Source: Krasilnikovozyma curviuscula (Eukaryota; Basidiomycota; Tremellomycetes; Cystofilobasidiales; Mrakiaceae). Taken from it: a DNA stretch of 64,000 nucleotides. How positions within the stretch are numbered: the stretch's first letter is position 1; the number at the start of each line of letters is the position of its first letter. A program made the position numbers and the translations under genes. The DNA lies in NCBI GenBank assembly GCA_014825775.1, contig MVAQ01000113.1:1-64000 (forward strand), in the 5' to 3' direction. The notes beneath the pieces were generated by a model that was not told the DNA's origin, did not search any database, and was given only the letters and a program-made list of their open reading frames with translations. This document shows, piece after piece, positions 47,404 through 60,100 of the stretch.

Positions 47404-47636
47404 GAGAGTCTTGCAGTTCACCGCAATTGCCTCAAGAAAGAACAATCCTTTCGATTTAGACAATAGACCGTAGAATAAATAAGGACTTCAAGATAGAGTG
47501 CACAAGAAAATGCGAAGCAACAGACAATGGCAACATACAAGGCAACACAAATACCCTTTTTATTCATTGAGAAATACAACGACTGATCACCAACTACGTA
47601 TCATAACCCAACCTTCATGACTCCCACTTTTTCTCA
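47404..47636. other. intergenic, convergent
   Basis: Short spacer between two 3' ends; nothing recognised. Confidence 0.5.
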
Positions 47637-49674
47637 TCAAGCGGTACTCTCTTTACCTTCATCTGGAGTGTGCCCCTGGAACGGCGCGCTGTCGTCTAAC
47701 ACGTCTATCAGCCCATGGTCCATTAGCTCATGTGCCTGAAGACCAACGTTTGGATGGCGAAGCGCGTCTGACTGAAACTCCAGATCTATCGGTTCTTCTT
47801 CTACTGCAACCGTTTCAGTTTGAATATTAACCTGGAGACGATAGTGTATTTCGAAGGGATAGTCAGTATTTACCAAAGGGAGACACGGAGCAATCGCGTA
47901 ATGTACCTGCAGACCTGCCGTAGCTGGGTTTACCTTTGGCTCAAAGAAGACATTCCTGAACCAGCTTGTTCCCGACCCGCCCGATCCACCACTCATCTTC
48001 CTCTTCTCCGCGGGGAAGAGCTGCTGTTGAAACGCCGAACCATGCTTGTTACTGAAGTGTATGTTCAGATGGGTCGATGTTGATGATATTCTCTTGTTTG
48101 CCAGCTTGTCGGGAGGTGGTTCAGCCCAGGAGTTATACGACTGGATGCCATCGTTCTTGAGTATTGCTTGAGGAACAGGAGCTCCAGATCGATTTTGGGC
48201 TGCGAGGACGGACGCGAGAGAGTGTGACCCTGTCGAGAAGCCCAGCTGCGTTTGTTGCGGAGGGATGGTTTCGACTTTGTCTCCTCCGCTCGCTACGCCT
48301 GAGGTTACGGCGAACATCACGATCGCGTTGGCTGCTACGTCCGCACCACAAGAGGAGAGACAGACGAAGGAGAGCTGAGTATGATGAAGAAAACAACGAT
48401 ATCAGGAGGATAGTTTGAGTTGAAGGTATGGTTAGGACGGCTGACTGACTTGTTTGCCGTGCATTATGGTGAGGATCAATATGTTGACAGCACTTGTCGT
48501 CAGTGCTGTACAAGCAGCAATGGACGTTTTGACAGCCAGTGCTTTGATTCTCGAGTTCGGGACTAATGGTAGACACAGGAGACGTGAGGTCAGTGAGAAT
48601 TTTAGGAGTAACAATGGTCGCAACCATGATACCTACAGGACGATTTGATGAGCGGGTATACAAAAAGCGAGGTTAAGAGGATATTGATTGAGAAGTCGTA
48701 GGTGAGGAGAAAGATAGTTGCGTATGGTTTGAGACTGAACTCCACAACCTACGTTAGGATCCAACGAGAAAACAGACACATAACCAGAATATATGGAACT
48801 CACCCAATGTAGCAGGCTCTCGTGTCAGGTCTGAGATCTCCGATTCTCCCAATGATAGCGACTATCAGCACAGCCAAATAGGGCGTGAAGGCCGCCATGC
48901 ATGCCCACCAGACTGGCGACTTCAATCTGGTACGAGAGAACTCGTGGACGACATAGACCCGCTCTACCAAGAAGAGATAGATACACACTTTGGATCCGAC
49001 GTAGAAGAAGATGCACATCCATAAGCCGGATTCTGCTCCCGATAGAAAATATTCCGAATTGGCGCCAAAGGACAATAAAGTCAACAACGCCACTCCCGAA
49101 GACGTTACACAGAAATTTGCCGTGATACGTACGACAAGCAGACTCGCTTCGACTGGTTCCTATTCCCAAGGTAAGATTTCCGCTGAAGTAGGAGGACAGC
49201 GAAGACGGCAGTAGCAAGCCAATTAAGGTTGTCAATGTCAGCGGAGACTTTGGGAGCTGTTCGAAGAAGACACAAACGTACGAGACGAAGAGGAACAACC
49301 ACCTGTAACAGACACTTTGTTAAGAAATGTGCTTTGCAATACATGATTTAGGAGAACTCACGAGAGGACGAACATCCCAATTATGAGGAGTCTCGAGTAA
49401 CTGATGTTGGACCACCGTCGAAAGCTCCAGATGGGGGTATGGACCAGCCGCAAGGCCAACAGGGCTGACAGAATAGAGATGCATGTGAGAGAGATCAACG
49501 CAGTCATAGCCTGCAGGTCTAGGTAGGGTGAAGAAGGGAGGGAAAGGTAAGCAGCGGTTTCGAAACTTCCCACCCTCATACCTCAACTCAGAACGGAACG
49601 TTACCTGATCGAGGATACACTGCTGTTGCAGCCTCTTGGCTAGCATAAAAAGGAGAGAGATTCCCTCCTTCCAT
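47637..49674 (-). CDS. seven-helix membrane protein (putative GPCR-like)
   Basis: Eight exons (49605-49674, 49362-49518, 49133-49302, 48804-49032, 48633-48734, 48450-48549, 47907-48374, 47637-47831) give about 496 aa. Seven hydrophobic segments can be drawn, for example ALISLTCISILSALLALRLV, SWLFLFVSYVCVFF, GLWMCIFFYVGSKVCIYLFL, WWACMAAFTPYLAVLIVAII, YATIFLLTYDFSINILLTSL, TSIAACTALTTSAVNILILT and SSCGADVAANAIVMFAVTSG, followed by a 180-residue soluble tail rich in Ser and Gln. It matches a family I remember as uncharacterised basidiomycete membrane proteins with a CYIGL motif after helix 4. A receptor role is only inferred. The N-terminus is uncertain: the frame extends to an ATG at 49770. 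The acceptors before exons 5 and 6 are not the first AG. The intron 47832-47906 keeps frame if retained. Confidence 0.62.
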
Positions 49675-50291
49675 CCTGCTCCCAGAAACTACCACTTTTT
49701 CACCAATCGAAGCCACTTGTTCTGGTGCTGCTGGAGCCGAGTAGAAGGTTATCTGTTTAATGAGGACCAAGAAGGCCCTAGAACTCTTATAAGGAGAGGG
49801 ATATTTTTACAGATATCTAGTGACAAGCTGGGAGATCATGACTGGGAGATCAAGATGGAGTTGGTAGGAAGAAACCCGGTGAGAAGTCTAATGGTGAGAC
49901 ATCTGTTTTGGCTTGACGCCACGCCGCTTGGAACACAGAATCGCTTGGGATCAAGTTGGTAACTGTCATCGTTTTCTTGGATATATCATTTTCTCGTGCG
50001 TTTGAAAGCATTTTCGGAGTTTCCGCTTGGCTTCACAGAAAATCACTCGCCCCTACGCGCGATTGAGTTGCAGCGCGCGCTATCGACTGATTTTTGAGGC
50101 AGCAGGGGCACATTCTCAAACGACCATCCACCTGGAAAGATATTGTTCACCTCGAGGACTGAGACACGCCAAGAAAGAGCTAGCTGTAGCCAGCAGCTCA
50201 CCGTACAAGTATGCCTTATCAATGTCTTTTGCCGTCTCATCTTTTTGCTGACCTGAAAGGGATCTTTCTCTGCATAGCACAGCCTTTCAAA
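49675..50291. promoter_or_regulatory. shared divergent region (7TM gene / RAD50)
   Basis: About 620 nt between two opposing start codons, part of which is the possible N-terminal extension of the 7TM gene (to 49770). No further gene seen. Confidence 0.45.
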
Positions 50292-53200
50292 ATGGTGAGC
50301 ATCTCCATCTTCACTTATCAATATATAGAGTACTGACTACTTTCTACTTTGGTGCTGCCTCGATTTCTAGGCAAGCTTAGAGAAACTGGTAAGCTTCGTC
50401 GTGCTTGGAACCCTTCGGTGGAGAAGCTAAGCATCCAGAAATTTCTGCAGGCAATTCGAGGTATTCGAAGTTTCGATGACAAGCACATTGCTGTCATTGA
50501 GTTCTTCACACCAGTCACAGTCATCGTTGGACACAATGGAAGTGGTAAAACGGTGAGAGCTCCCTCTGTTCTTCTGCCTCGGATTTTCCGACAGATCTGT
50601 TCCAAATTCTCGATATGGTCCTGATCCTGGCTACTGGCAGACTATCATTGAGTGCCTCAAGTACTGTACTACAGGTGATCTGCCTCCAAATACCAAAGGT
50701 GGAGCTTTCGTCCATGATCCAAAGGTCCGTATTTATACTTTCAACCTCGTTATACTCAATGGCTCATCGATATGTAACCCCAATGCATCCATCAGATGGC
50801 TAATGAGAAGGAAGTTAAAGCTCAAGTCAAGCTCAGATTCAAAAACACTAACGGAGAGAAAATCAATGTCACTCGAAACTTATCAGTCACTTTGAAGAAA
50901 GGAGCCGGTGGTCTCACGATGAAGACATTGGAAGTCATCTTAGCAAATGCAGACAAGGCTATGGGAAACAAGGTGGAGTATCCTGCCGTTCCTAGTCCCA
51001 AGTATCTCAGAAATTGACGAGCAGTGCGGTTTGCCATTGATGCTTAATTTACGTTACTCCTCTTTTCCACCCTCATTATCTTCTCAGAGAGCAACAATTT
51101 CAACAAAGTGTGCTGAAGTCGATACTGAAGTTCCTAGACTGCTCGGTGTCTCCAAAGCCGTCTTGGAGAATGTTATCTTCTGTCACCAGGAAGAGTCAAA
51201 CTGGCCACTCTCTGAACCATCCGCATTGAAGAAGAAGTTCGATGACATCTTTGAAGCTACCAAGTAAATCGCCCTACTTGTAGCTGGTCTATCCGGGATT
51301 GTTCATGTACTAATTGCCGTCGTCGCTTTGGTCAGGTACACCGACGCGCTCGATCAGATAAAGAAGGTTCGAAAGGATCGAGCCGCTGACCTCAAGACGG
51401 ATAAAGTCAGGCTGGAAAATGCCAAGAAGGAGAAGGAGAGGGCTGATGGGGTACGTACTCTCTTGGTTCATCTCGGCGTTTCTGTTCAGATAAGCTGAAC
51501 CAACTTATCCAACCGCTCATTCTGCTCAGATTCAAAAAGCTATCAACAAACTCGAAGTTCAGATCTCCAGTAAAGAAACTGAAGCATCGATGCTCACGAA
51601 GGAACTCAACCATTTAACTGAAGCCAACCACGAGTTCTACAACAACTCTCTTAAATTCACAGAAATCCTCAACAATGTCAATGCACTTACTTCAAAGAAA
51701 CAGTATGCAGTTGAAAACGTGAAGCGAATTGAAAACGCCACGAAGATTGTCAATAGTGAGTCCTTCTCACTTGCTTCTTCTTGCATAGTTTCCGAACTAA
51801 GTCGTGTCTTTGAATCGGTTCATAGCACCATTGGAGGAGCTCAAGAAACAGTTTGCAGACTTCGAGAAGACTCTGATTGAAAGTGTCAATCAGAAGCGAG
51901 CTAAAGAAGACGAGAGACTTGACAAGTTGTCCGCGCTCGAACAATCGCAGAAGAAGAATGAGAGGTTGATGCTTGAAAAGGGACAGGTGGCTGCCGAACT
52001 CAATGTGAGTTTTACCTGCATTTTACACTTCATTCTGTCCTCTTGCTTACCCTCAATTTGTCCCTCATCGCGCTCTTTATGTGTTCGATAGAGTCATAAT
52101 CAAGCAAAAGCGGATCGAGAAAACTTGGTGTTTGATGTTGTTAGAACTCAGAACTGGGTGGAGTTCGACAAACCTCTGACTGAAGATAAGCTGTTGGATT
52201 TCGCTAGCAAGCTTCGTGAGGATGAAAGAAAACACAAGGCGGAGAAAGATAGGAAGAGGGTCAGTGTGTCTCATAAAATGAGCATCGAAGCTAATCTTCT
52301 CATCAGTGTTTAAGTTGATTGAAAATACAGAGAATCTACAATGAAGCCAATGCCGAAATCACCGCTGAGCTCACTAAACTGTCGAACGACAAAGCTTCAC
52401 ACGTCGCTAACAGAGACAGTGTCAACTCCCAACTCGTAAATGACCTGCGCGTTGCTCTAAGTTGATGCTGTTCGACTGCTGAGTGGTTTTATTGTTCCTG
52501 ATTTGCAGAAAGAAACCAACACTTCCATTCGTCGTCTGGAGCTCGACCTCGAGAATGAGTCTTACGTTACAATGGACGCTGATCTTCAATCTACTCAACA
52601 GGAGCTTATGGATTGTAACAAAACGAAGACCAAGCATACAGCGGAGCTTGAAGCCGCCAGCTTTGAAGAACAGATTAAGGAGAAGCGTAGAGAAATTTCG
52701 GTGTTGGAAGCTGATAGAGAAAGGTTGACGGGAGAACTTGCGTATCTAAACAGACAGGGAAGGACTCGAACTCTTCTGGATATGAAACAACAAGAACTTG
52801 TGACGAACCGGGATAAGTTGGCGTCCTTGTGAGTGAAGGTTTTGCTTCTCAATATGTTGGCTGTCTCGATCCCTTACAACGATGCGTTTCTTTTTGTAAT
52901 ACTCAGAATCAACATGCATCAAACCGCTCATAAAGCTCATGTCGGGAAAGAAATCAACAACAGGACGGTTGAAGATGATGTAGCTCGTGCAATTGAGTAA
53001 ATGTCATTCTCAGGAAGATCGCAGACGCCCTCATTGACCTCTTTGCCTTTTCCAGACGTACAGAGGAGGACAGGGATAGTGCCGCGAATGTGCTGAAGAG
53101 AAATGAGCGATCCTACCAAGAGGATAATTTAAAGCTTAACGAATTCTCGAGGTGTCGTAACGAGCTGAATTCTGATAAGACAAGTGCGCCTGGCTCTTTC

Positions 53201-56200
53201 GTCTCTTCTCTCCTGGTTTACATACTGGCCTGACTTGGACACTTCCTGACTATAACAGAGTTACAGGAGAAAATCAAGGCTGGTCTCGAAGAAGCACAAG
53301 TAGAGCAGATCAGTCCGATACGAGATACCCTCGATGACGCGATCGCTGAGTGGGAAGATGTCCTCGCAGAGAAGACAAAGTAAGTTTGGACTTCATGTAT
53401 CTCTTGCAACCTCTTGCCTAACAACTTTGCATTGAATATTCAACATCAACAGGGATCTTTCTCATGAAGACGACAGGATCCGTGTTTTCACCAGTATTCT
53501 TGATCATGCCAAGATTCATGAAAAATGTAATGGTTGTGGTCGCCATATTGATGCCGATGAGTGGGATACAGTAATGAAATTTGTGAGTCCAAAAGTGTCG
53601 CCTTCTTTTCATTATCGATCTTTTCAAGCCGTATCCGCATTCTCCCAATAGATGGAAAACAGCATCAGGCCCTCTGAGAAAAGTAATAACGTCAGCGAGC
53701 TTGTAGCCGACATCGACTATTGCAACTCCATCCTTAAGATGCTCCGAGACTTGTCAAGCGAAGAGAAGGTCATGAATTCTCGTTCAACGAAGATGGAACA
53801 AGAAATAGCTCAGATGGGGCAAATGGAGGCTAAGGTTGAGAACGGCAAAGAACAGGTGGCTCAAGTAAGCACTTGTTTCTTCTTCCGTATTTCCCTGACA
53901 TAAATTACTGACCCGTCTATTCGCTGTATTGAAGTCTAAGGAGCGACTTTTGGATCTGGATCAGATTGTCAGAGATCTCTACATCTTGAAGGGAGGCGCT
54001 AGCAAAATAAAAGAGTTGGCTCTGGAGATTCCCTCTATTGAGAAAGAAATATCAAATCTCCAGGATGAGCTGTCAACCGGTGGATCAGCAAATACTATTG
54101 ATGGCATCCAGAAGGAGATTGACGACGTTTCTGATAAAGTGTAAGCGAGATGTACCCGTCAGGATGGGGTTCCATCGCTTGCTTACTGACTTCGGTTGCG
54201 TGCACAGCAAAACTACCGAGAGGAAAATTCTTGGAATAACTCGAGAGAAGGACTTGAAACACAACAGCATTCAGACAGTCGAAAAGACGATTCACTCGCT
54301 AGAACTCAAAGTCGCCAACTTCCAGAACCAGTTGGTCAAGAAGCAGGAAAAGGAAAAACAACTCACTGCCCTTCGTGCTACGTTGGAAAATCTCAAGTCC
54401 AGAATAGCTGTGAGTGACTTAAATGATGCTGTCTTGATGATAGCGCCTGAACTCCAGTTTGATCATTACCTTCTTCTTTTTCTCGACTTTTTGTGCGCAA
54501 CAGAAACATCAAGAAGCAATAGATACTTCAGAAGGACCCATCTCCCAAATTCAAGATGCCAAGACGAACAAAGATGGGAAGTTCCAAGACGATATTTCCA
54601 AGCTAGATGGTCAGATTGAGGAAGCAGAACGACGAGCGAACAAGCTCTCTGCTGCCAACAGGGAGGTAGAGAGGTGAGGTTGTGCTGTGATGCTCAGGCT
54701 CGACGTGAACAACTTCTGACCTTCTCCTTTGTCTAGATACATTTCAACAAATGGACCAGGAAGATATGCGTCTTGTCAGAAGAATCTGGAGGACTGTAAA
54801 GAGAACTCGATGTCCCTCCAAAGAGAAATCGTCGCCTTGGAGAATGAAATCAAGAAGCTCGAACGACTGTCAACCGACGCAGACAGAACCAAGACAAACC
54901 TCAGTAACAACATTCTTCATCGCAAATGCACAGAAGAGATTGAGTCTATCCAGAAGGAGATTGATTCACAGAACCTTGCAGAAGCCGACACCGCCAGAAG
55001 ACAGTTCCAGACGAAGTACAATGCTTCAGCCAAGAAGGAACAGGAGATGAAAGCTAATGTCAGTCTAGAAGATCATGGATTCCTTCGCTTCTTTGAACTG
55101 ACGGCCTACTCTTACCGCTAGGCCTCAACTCTAACCGGTATCATTGCTACGTTAAAGGCACAGTTAAAGGAGAAGAAACACGAGCTGTCACATGAATATA
55201 AGAACATACAAGAAGATTTTAAACGACTTCTGATTGCTGTTAAGGTATGAGCAAGTTAGATGAAACAAGTTCTGAGATATGCCTGACTTAATTTGTTTTG
55301 CAGACCTCTGAGCTGGCAAATTTGGATCTTGAGAAGTACGGCAAGGCGCTTGATAAGTAAGTCTGATGATCTCTTCTCTATTTTCTTACGAATCCGATTG
55401 TATCAATTGAACCCACTGTGTTTGTCTTCCAGTGCTATCATGAAGTATCACAGTCTCAAGATGGCCGAAGTCAATGAAACTATTGGACATTTCTGGCGTA
55501 AGACGTATCAAGGAACAGGTAAGCAGCGACTGAAGCCACCCCTCAAAACTGTTCTGATATGTTTCTCTTATTGCGTTGAACTGTAGATATCGATGGAATC
55601 CTGATTCGATCTGACGCTGATGAGGCCAAAGCCGGTGCTACCAGACGACTCTACAATTACAGGGTGAGCTTCCGCCCGCCAACCATCTTCCCTATTTGAC
55701 CGTCTCGTAATGACCCCTTGCATTTTACTCAGGTTGTAATGATGAAAGATCAAGTTGAGTTGGATATGAGAGGAAGGTGTAGTGCGGGTCAAAAGGTATT
55801 GGCTTCGATCATCATCCGACTCGCCTTGGCCGAGTCCTTCGGAGAAAATTGCGGAATGATTGCCCTTGACGAGTAAATCCTTGTCATTCCCAACAGATGC
55901 GTTGCTATACTAAGGTCGGCGTTTCGCTCATTTGCAGGCCTACCACGAACTTGGATCGAGAGAACATCAAGAGTCTGGCGGAGTCGTTGTCTGAGTAAGC
56001 AGATGTTACTCCATGAAAAGATAGAACTTACTGACAAGAGCTTCCTTTCAAAAGGCTGATCGCGCTCAGAAAAGAGGAAACGTCTAACTTTCAGCTCGTT
56101 GTCATAACGTGAGTACATTCCTGCATCCGGTCATTCCTTTCACGTTGATTGTTGTATTTCGTTTTGCAGTCACGATGAAGATTTCCTCAACATTCTTTCA

Positions 56201-56575
56201 CAGGTAGGTTGTCTTACCTAAAAATGTTTCCTAGCTCTTCAAGTTCACCTGCGTTTCCTCTTTGATTCTCCTCTTCCACAAATGCAGTCTGAGTAAGTTG
56301 TCGTTCAGTAGTTGGTCATATCAATACAGGTTTTTGTGCTGACAACGACTTATCTACTGTAGCTGCATGGATTACTACTGGTGAGCTTGCTCTGATTGTG
56401 CGATGGTCCCCAGAGTTGACCTTAGATTGTTTTCTTTAACACTGCAGGCGTGTCGACCGTGATGGAAAGCAAAAGGTGAGATTCACACTTCTTCATCTCA
56501 TTAGAGTCTGCTTTCTGAAAAACTTGATTATCTTAGTCAACCATCACCAGACAGCGCGTTGGATCTCAGAATTAA
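50292..56575 (+). CDS. RAD50: DNA double-strand-break repair ATPase Rad50
   Basis: SMC-like subunit of the Mre11-Rad50-Nbs1/Xrs2 complex that tethers and processes DNA ends. Thirty-three exons add up to 1322 aa (yeast 1312). First exons: 50292-50294, 50371-50388, 50451-50552, 50641-50724, 50796-50972, 51088-51263, 51336-51450, 51530-51755, 51826-52004. Last exons: 56055-56108, 56170-56203, 56288-56292, 56363-56380, 56448-56475, 56537-56575. The N-terminus reads [17 protein letters not shown] with Walker [17 protein letters not shown]; the Q-loop region is [16 protein letters not shown]. Two long coiled coils flank the zinc hook CNGC (near residue 700, exon 53453-53582). The C-terminal part has the signature [20 protein letters not shown], Walker [15 protein letters not shown] and the D-loop, ending [20 protein letters not shown]. 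Exon 1 contains only the start codon, and one exon is only 5 nt; both are required. Confidence 0.95.
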
Positions 56576-57197
56576 CCAGCTCTTATAGGTTTCTGCTCAA
56601 ATTAGAAATGATTCACGACTTTAACGACCACTTCACCTGTAGCTATCTCCATAAGTTCCTACGGGCATATTTGTTCACGACTTCAGTGGCTGAGCAGACT
56701 CGAGAAGCAACCGGTAAGCAAGTTTCCTACTGTCCGCCAGAAACGATATCAAATCAAATCAAATCACCGGGGACAGAGAAAGACAAACTTTCAAAAGTAA
56801 CGGGCTGAAAGCAGCTAAAAAAGCTTTGAGACCCTCGAAGGCAGCTTTCCAACAGCAAACTATGACTTTGCTCTGACTTGCTGAAACATTACGGTGCTAG
56901 AGTTTCAGAGGGACGACATGCAGAGCTGAAGATCTCAAGGACGAGTTCAGACAGGTGGGATGGGTCCTGCCCAATTCTCCCATGGAAAGGTTCACTCCCT
57001 GGATCGAAAACAAGCTTTAGCTACTCAAGAGGGCAACTTTAAAATTCCCGAAGCTTATACAAGCCGTCTTTATCTAAACCGATGATCATTATATTATAAA
57101 TGCAAAAAAGAAGTTTACAAATAAAGTGTGTCTAAAGCAAAGAGGCAAACTGAAATCCCAAAAGGAACCCAAAAGACCTTACAACCAAGAAGGCATA
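56576..57197. other. intergenic, convergent (RAD50 / SSK1)
   Basis: About 620 nt between two 3' ends; no gene supported. Confidence 0.5.
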
Positions 57198-60100
57198 TCA
57201 TGACTTATCCCCATTGATGGACGTCACCGTCTTTATTGACGATGGTGAGGAGTTTGCATTTACTTCCGTCACGGTTGTTGAATCCGGAACAGCAACGGGA
57301 ACAGCGGCGACTTGTGAGTGAGGTGAGCCGGAGGTGGTCAGTCCAGCAGCTGTAGTTTCGTCTATTAAAACGGTTAGGTGAATTCCATACTAAACCGTAA
57401 AAGATCCTAAATATTTTTGGACTTACGGATTATGTGAGAGATCGAAGGCTGGTCGATCCCGCCGTCGAGTCGAAGATTTGCAAGCCTATTCTTGAGAACA
57501 TCATCCTCAGTACCAGCCAGAATTTGTGCTGAAGTGATCGCAACTGGGGTGGAGGGCGTGGAGTCAGTTATTGGGGGAGTTGCTTGCTGCACTCTGACGT
57601 CGACAATGGGAGTCTTGAGAGGCCCAGGAGAAGCTTCTCGTTCCTCTCGTAGCCTTGAGGGTTTGATGTGTAAGCGACTTCGGACCTCTCTGGCGGAACT
57701 ATCTGCATTCGCTGAGTTGAAGCCGATGGTTCGGGAGGCAGCTGCAGGATCCTTTGTGCTCGCGCCCTTCCACCTCTTCCAGCCCTCGAAGTCGATCAGT
57801 GCCTACCGGAGAGAAGGTTAAAAACAAGGAATGGAACAATTCTCAGCAGATGGAATATATTTAGACTTGCCTGCATGCAGCCCCACTCGATGATCTTCGC
57901 TTCTAACCATTTCAGAGATACCGGTTTCGTCAGGAAGTCGTTGCAGCCCGCAGCCAACGCGGACACTCGATCGGATTGAAGAGAAGAGGCTGTGAGGGCA
58001 ACAATGATGACTGAAGACTTGAAGGGAGATTCAGGTGGTTGCTCCGATGATGGTGAAGGTGTGTGAGGGAACTCGACGGTGGGAGTGCTTGGGAAGATAC
58101 CAATATTGTGCTGCTTCTCGAGGAGACGAATTTCTCTGGTTGCTTCTACGCCATCTTTTACAGGGAGCTGAAGATCCATCTAAGCTCATAAAAAAGAGAG
58201 TTAATGGGTTACCCCGACCGTCATGAGGCAAATTACCTACAAGAATCAAATGGAAGCCCCCTGTCCTCCATTTCTGGATGGCCTCCTCTCCGTTATTGGC
58301 GACGTCGTACTTTATTTTTCGCTTTCTCATGAATGTTGATAGAATTGTCTGATTAATAGGATTATCTTTAGATGAAGCAAGAAAGATTGTTAGAACAACC
58401 CTCGGCCAGACAGAGAGAAACGAACGACGAACCTTCGACGATCAGGACGTTGATCGGTGGAACGACGATTTGATCAGCCTTCTTTTGCTTAGAACTAGTC
58501 TTTCTAGCAGTCTTCTTGGATACCGGAGCGTCAGATAGTGAGGCAGGTATCTTTGGCGACTTTTTTGCAGGAACAGCCTTCGTATCTTCGACCCCACGAA
58601 GCGCGTTTGGCCGCTCGACAGAATCAATTGGCACATTCTCCTGTACAGGAGTTGTTCGACGGTCCTTTTTAGCTGGAGGTGGAGATCTAGATCGTGAACT
58701 GACTGAAGATGGTTTGGATGATGAGGCAACGTTGGGATTGGATGAGAAAGCCGGTAGTGACGAGCGTTTGGGAGCAGCGGAAGTAGGAGTGACGAGAGGA
58801 GATTGTGGCCGGGATGAACCATTGACAGTTCCACTTCTCCTTCGATCTACTGCAGAATGAACGCTAACGTTCGAAGATCTTCGAGAATTTGGAGATCTGG
58901 GAACAGGGTCGAAGAACATGCCCATGGGGCGTCCGTCAGGACTCTTGATGATTAGCCCAGAAGCATCAGCTCCAAGTTTACTAGCTTCTTCAGCAAAGTA
59001 CTCCAACGCAGGAAGACCGCCATAAGGTGTCTGTAGTGGCTGAGCGGCTGCAGCGGGAGCAGTAGCATCCACCTTGACCGACGACGACGAATTGACGCTT
59101 GAACCAGAAACTGACCTCCCGTTGATGGCTGGTCGAGTACGTTTGGGTCGTTCATCCATTCTCATAGTGCCAAAGTATCCACCACCAGGACTGACGGGAG
59201 AAGTTGCAATAGGAGTGAAAGACGGATCCACCATGGGTCGCCTCACGGCAGTGTGAAGGGCCGTTAGGAACCGTCGAGGTCCAACGGGTTTGGGAATAAC
59301 AACAATCTCAGGAACATTCAAGAAGCTACCCGGCGAGAAGAAACTCTGCACCAAATCTCTAACCTGAGAGTATCTTTCTAGACTGGTGAAGTAGATCATG
59401 ACGACGTTGCTGGAATTGGAGTTGGATCGATTACTGGATTGATTGGTTCGTACGAGAGGTGAAGATTTGGTGCGAGCTGCAAGAGATGGGCGTTTGGTGA
59501 GACCTGTCCGCATATTTAGAGGTGGAACCTGTGCCGCTCTGAGCTGGATCAACCTGCGGCGAAGGACAGCGACGTTATCGTCAATGATGATGAAAGATGT
59601 AGGTGCCTCCGGAGGAAGAGAAGCGAAGGTGGGAGGGAAGTCTGGATTATGAGTGGCTAGAGGCGATGTAACCATCTTCTCTAACCCGGTGATGGTGAGA
59701 GACGGCGCATAGGGAAAACTGGCATCAGAGGCATTCTCAGAACCTGTTCCTGCAGGTATTTCTCCGATCTTATCGTCTTCCTCCTCCTCTTCAGTTTCTG
59801 TAGAGATATGGCGCATATCCAGGCCCCAAACAGTCAAATAGCTGGTGAGATGTTTGGCGAAGACACTTGATTCGTTGGCGTAGAATGTCGCTTTTTTACC
59901 TCGGAGGGTTTCGGCAAAGGTGTGAAGTTCTTGAAGTGTTGGTTCCCTTGCTAGCTTCATGTTGGGGAAAGGCTGCCGATTAGCTTCTTCCTCTTCCGTT
60001 AAAGCAGTAGGTTCGACAATAGTTGCACCACGGTCCAGCAGTAGAGAGACTTCATATCTCCGCTTCATGGATGTCCTATCGCTTTCTTTTGAGAGGCTGG

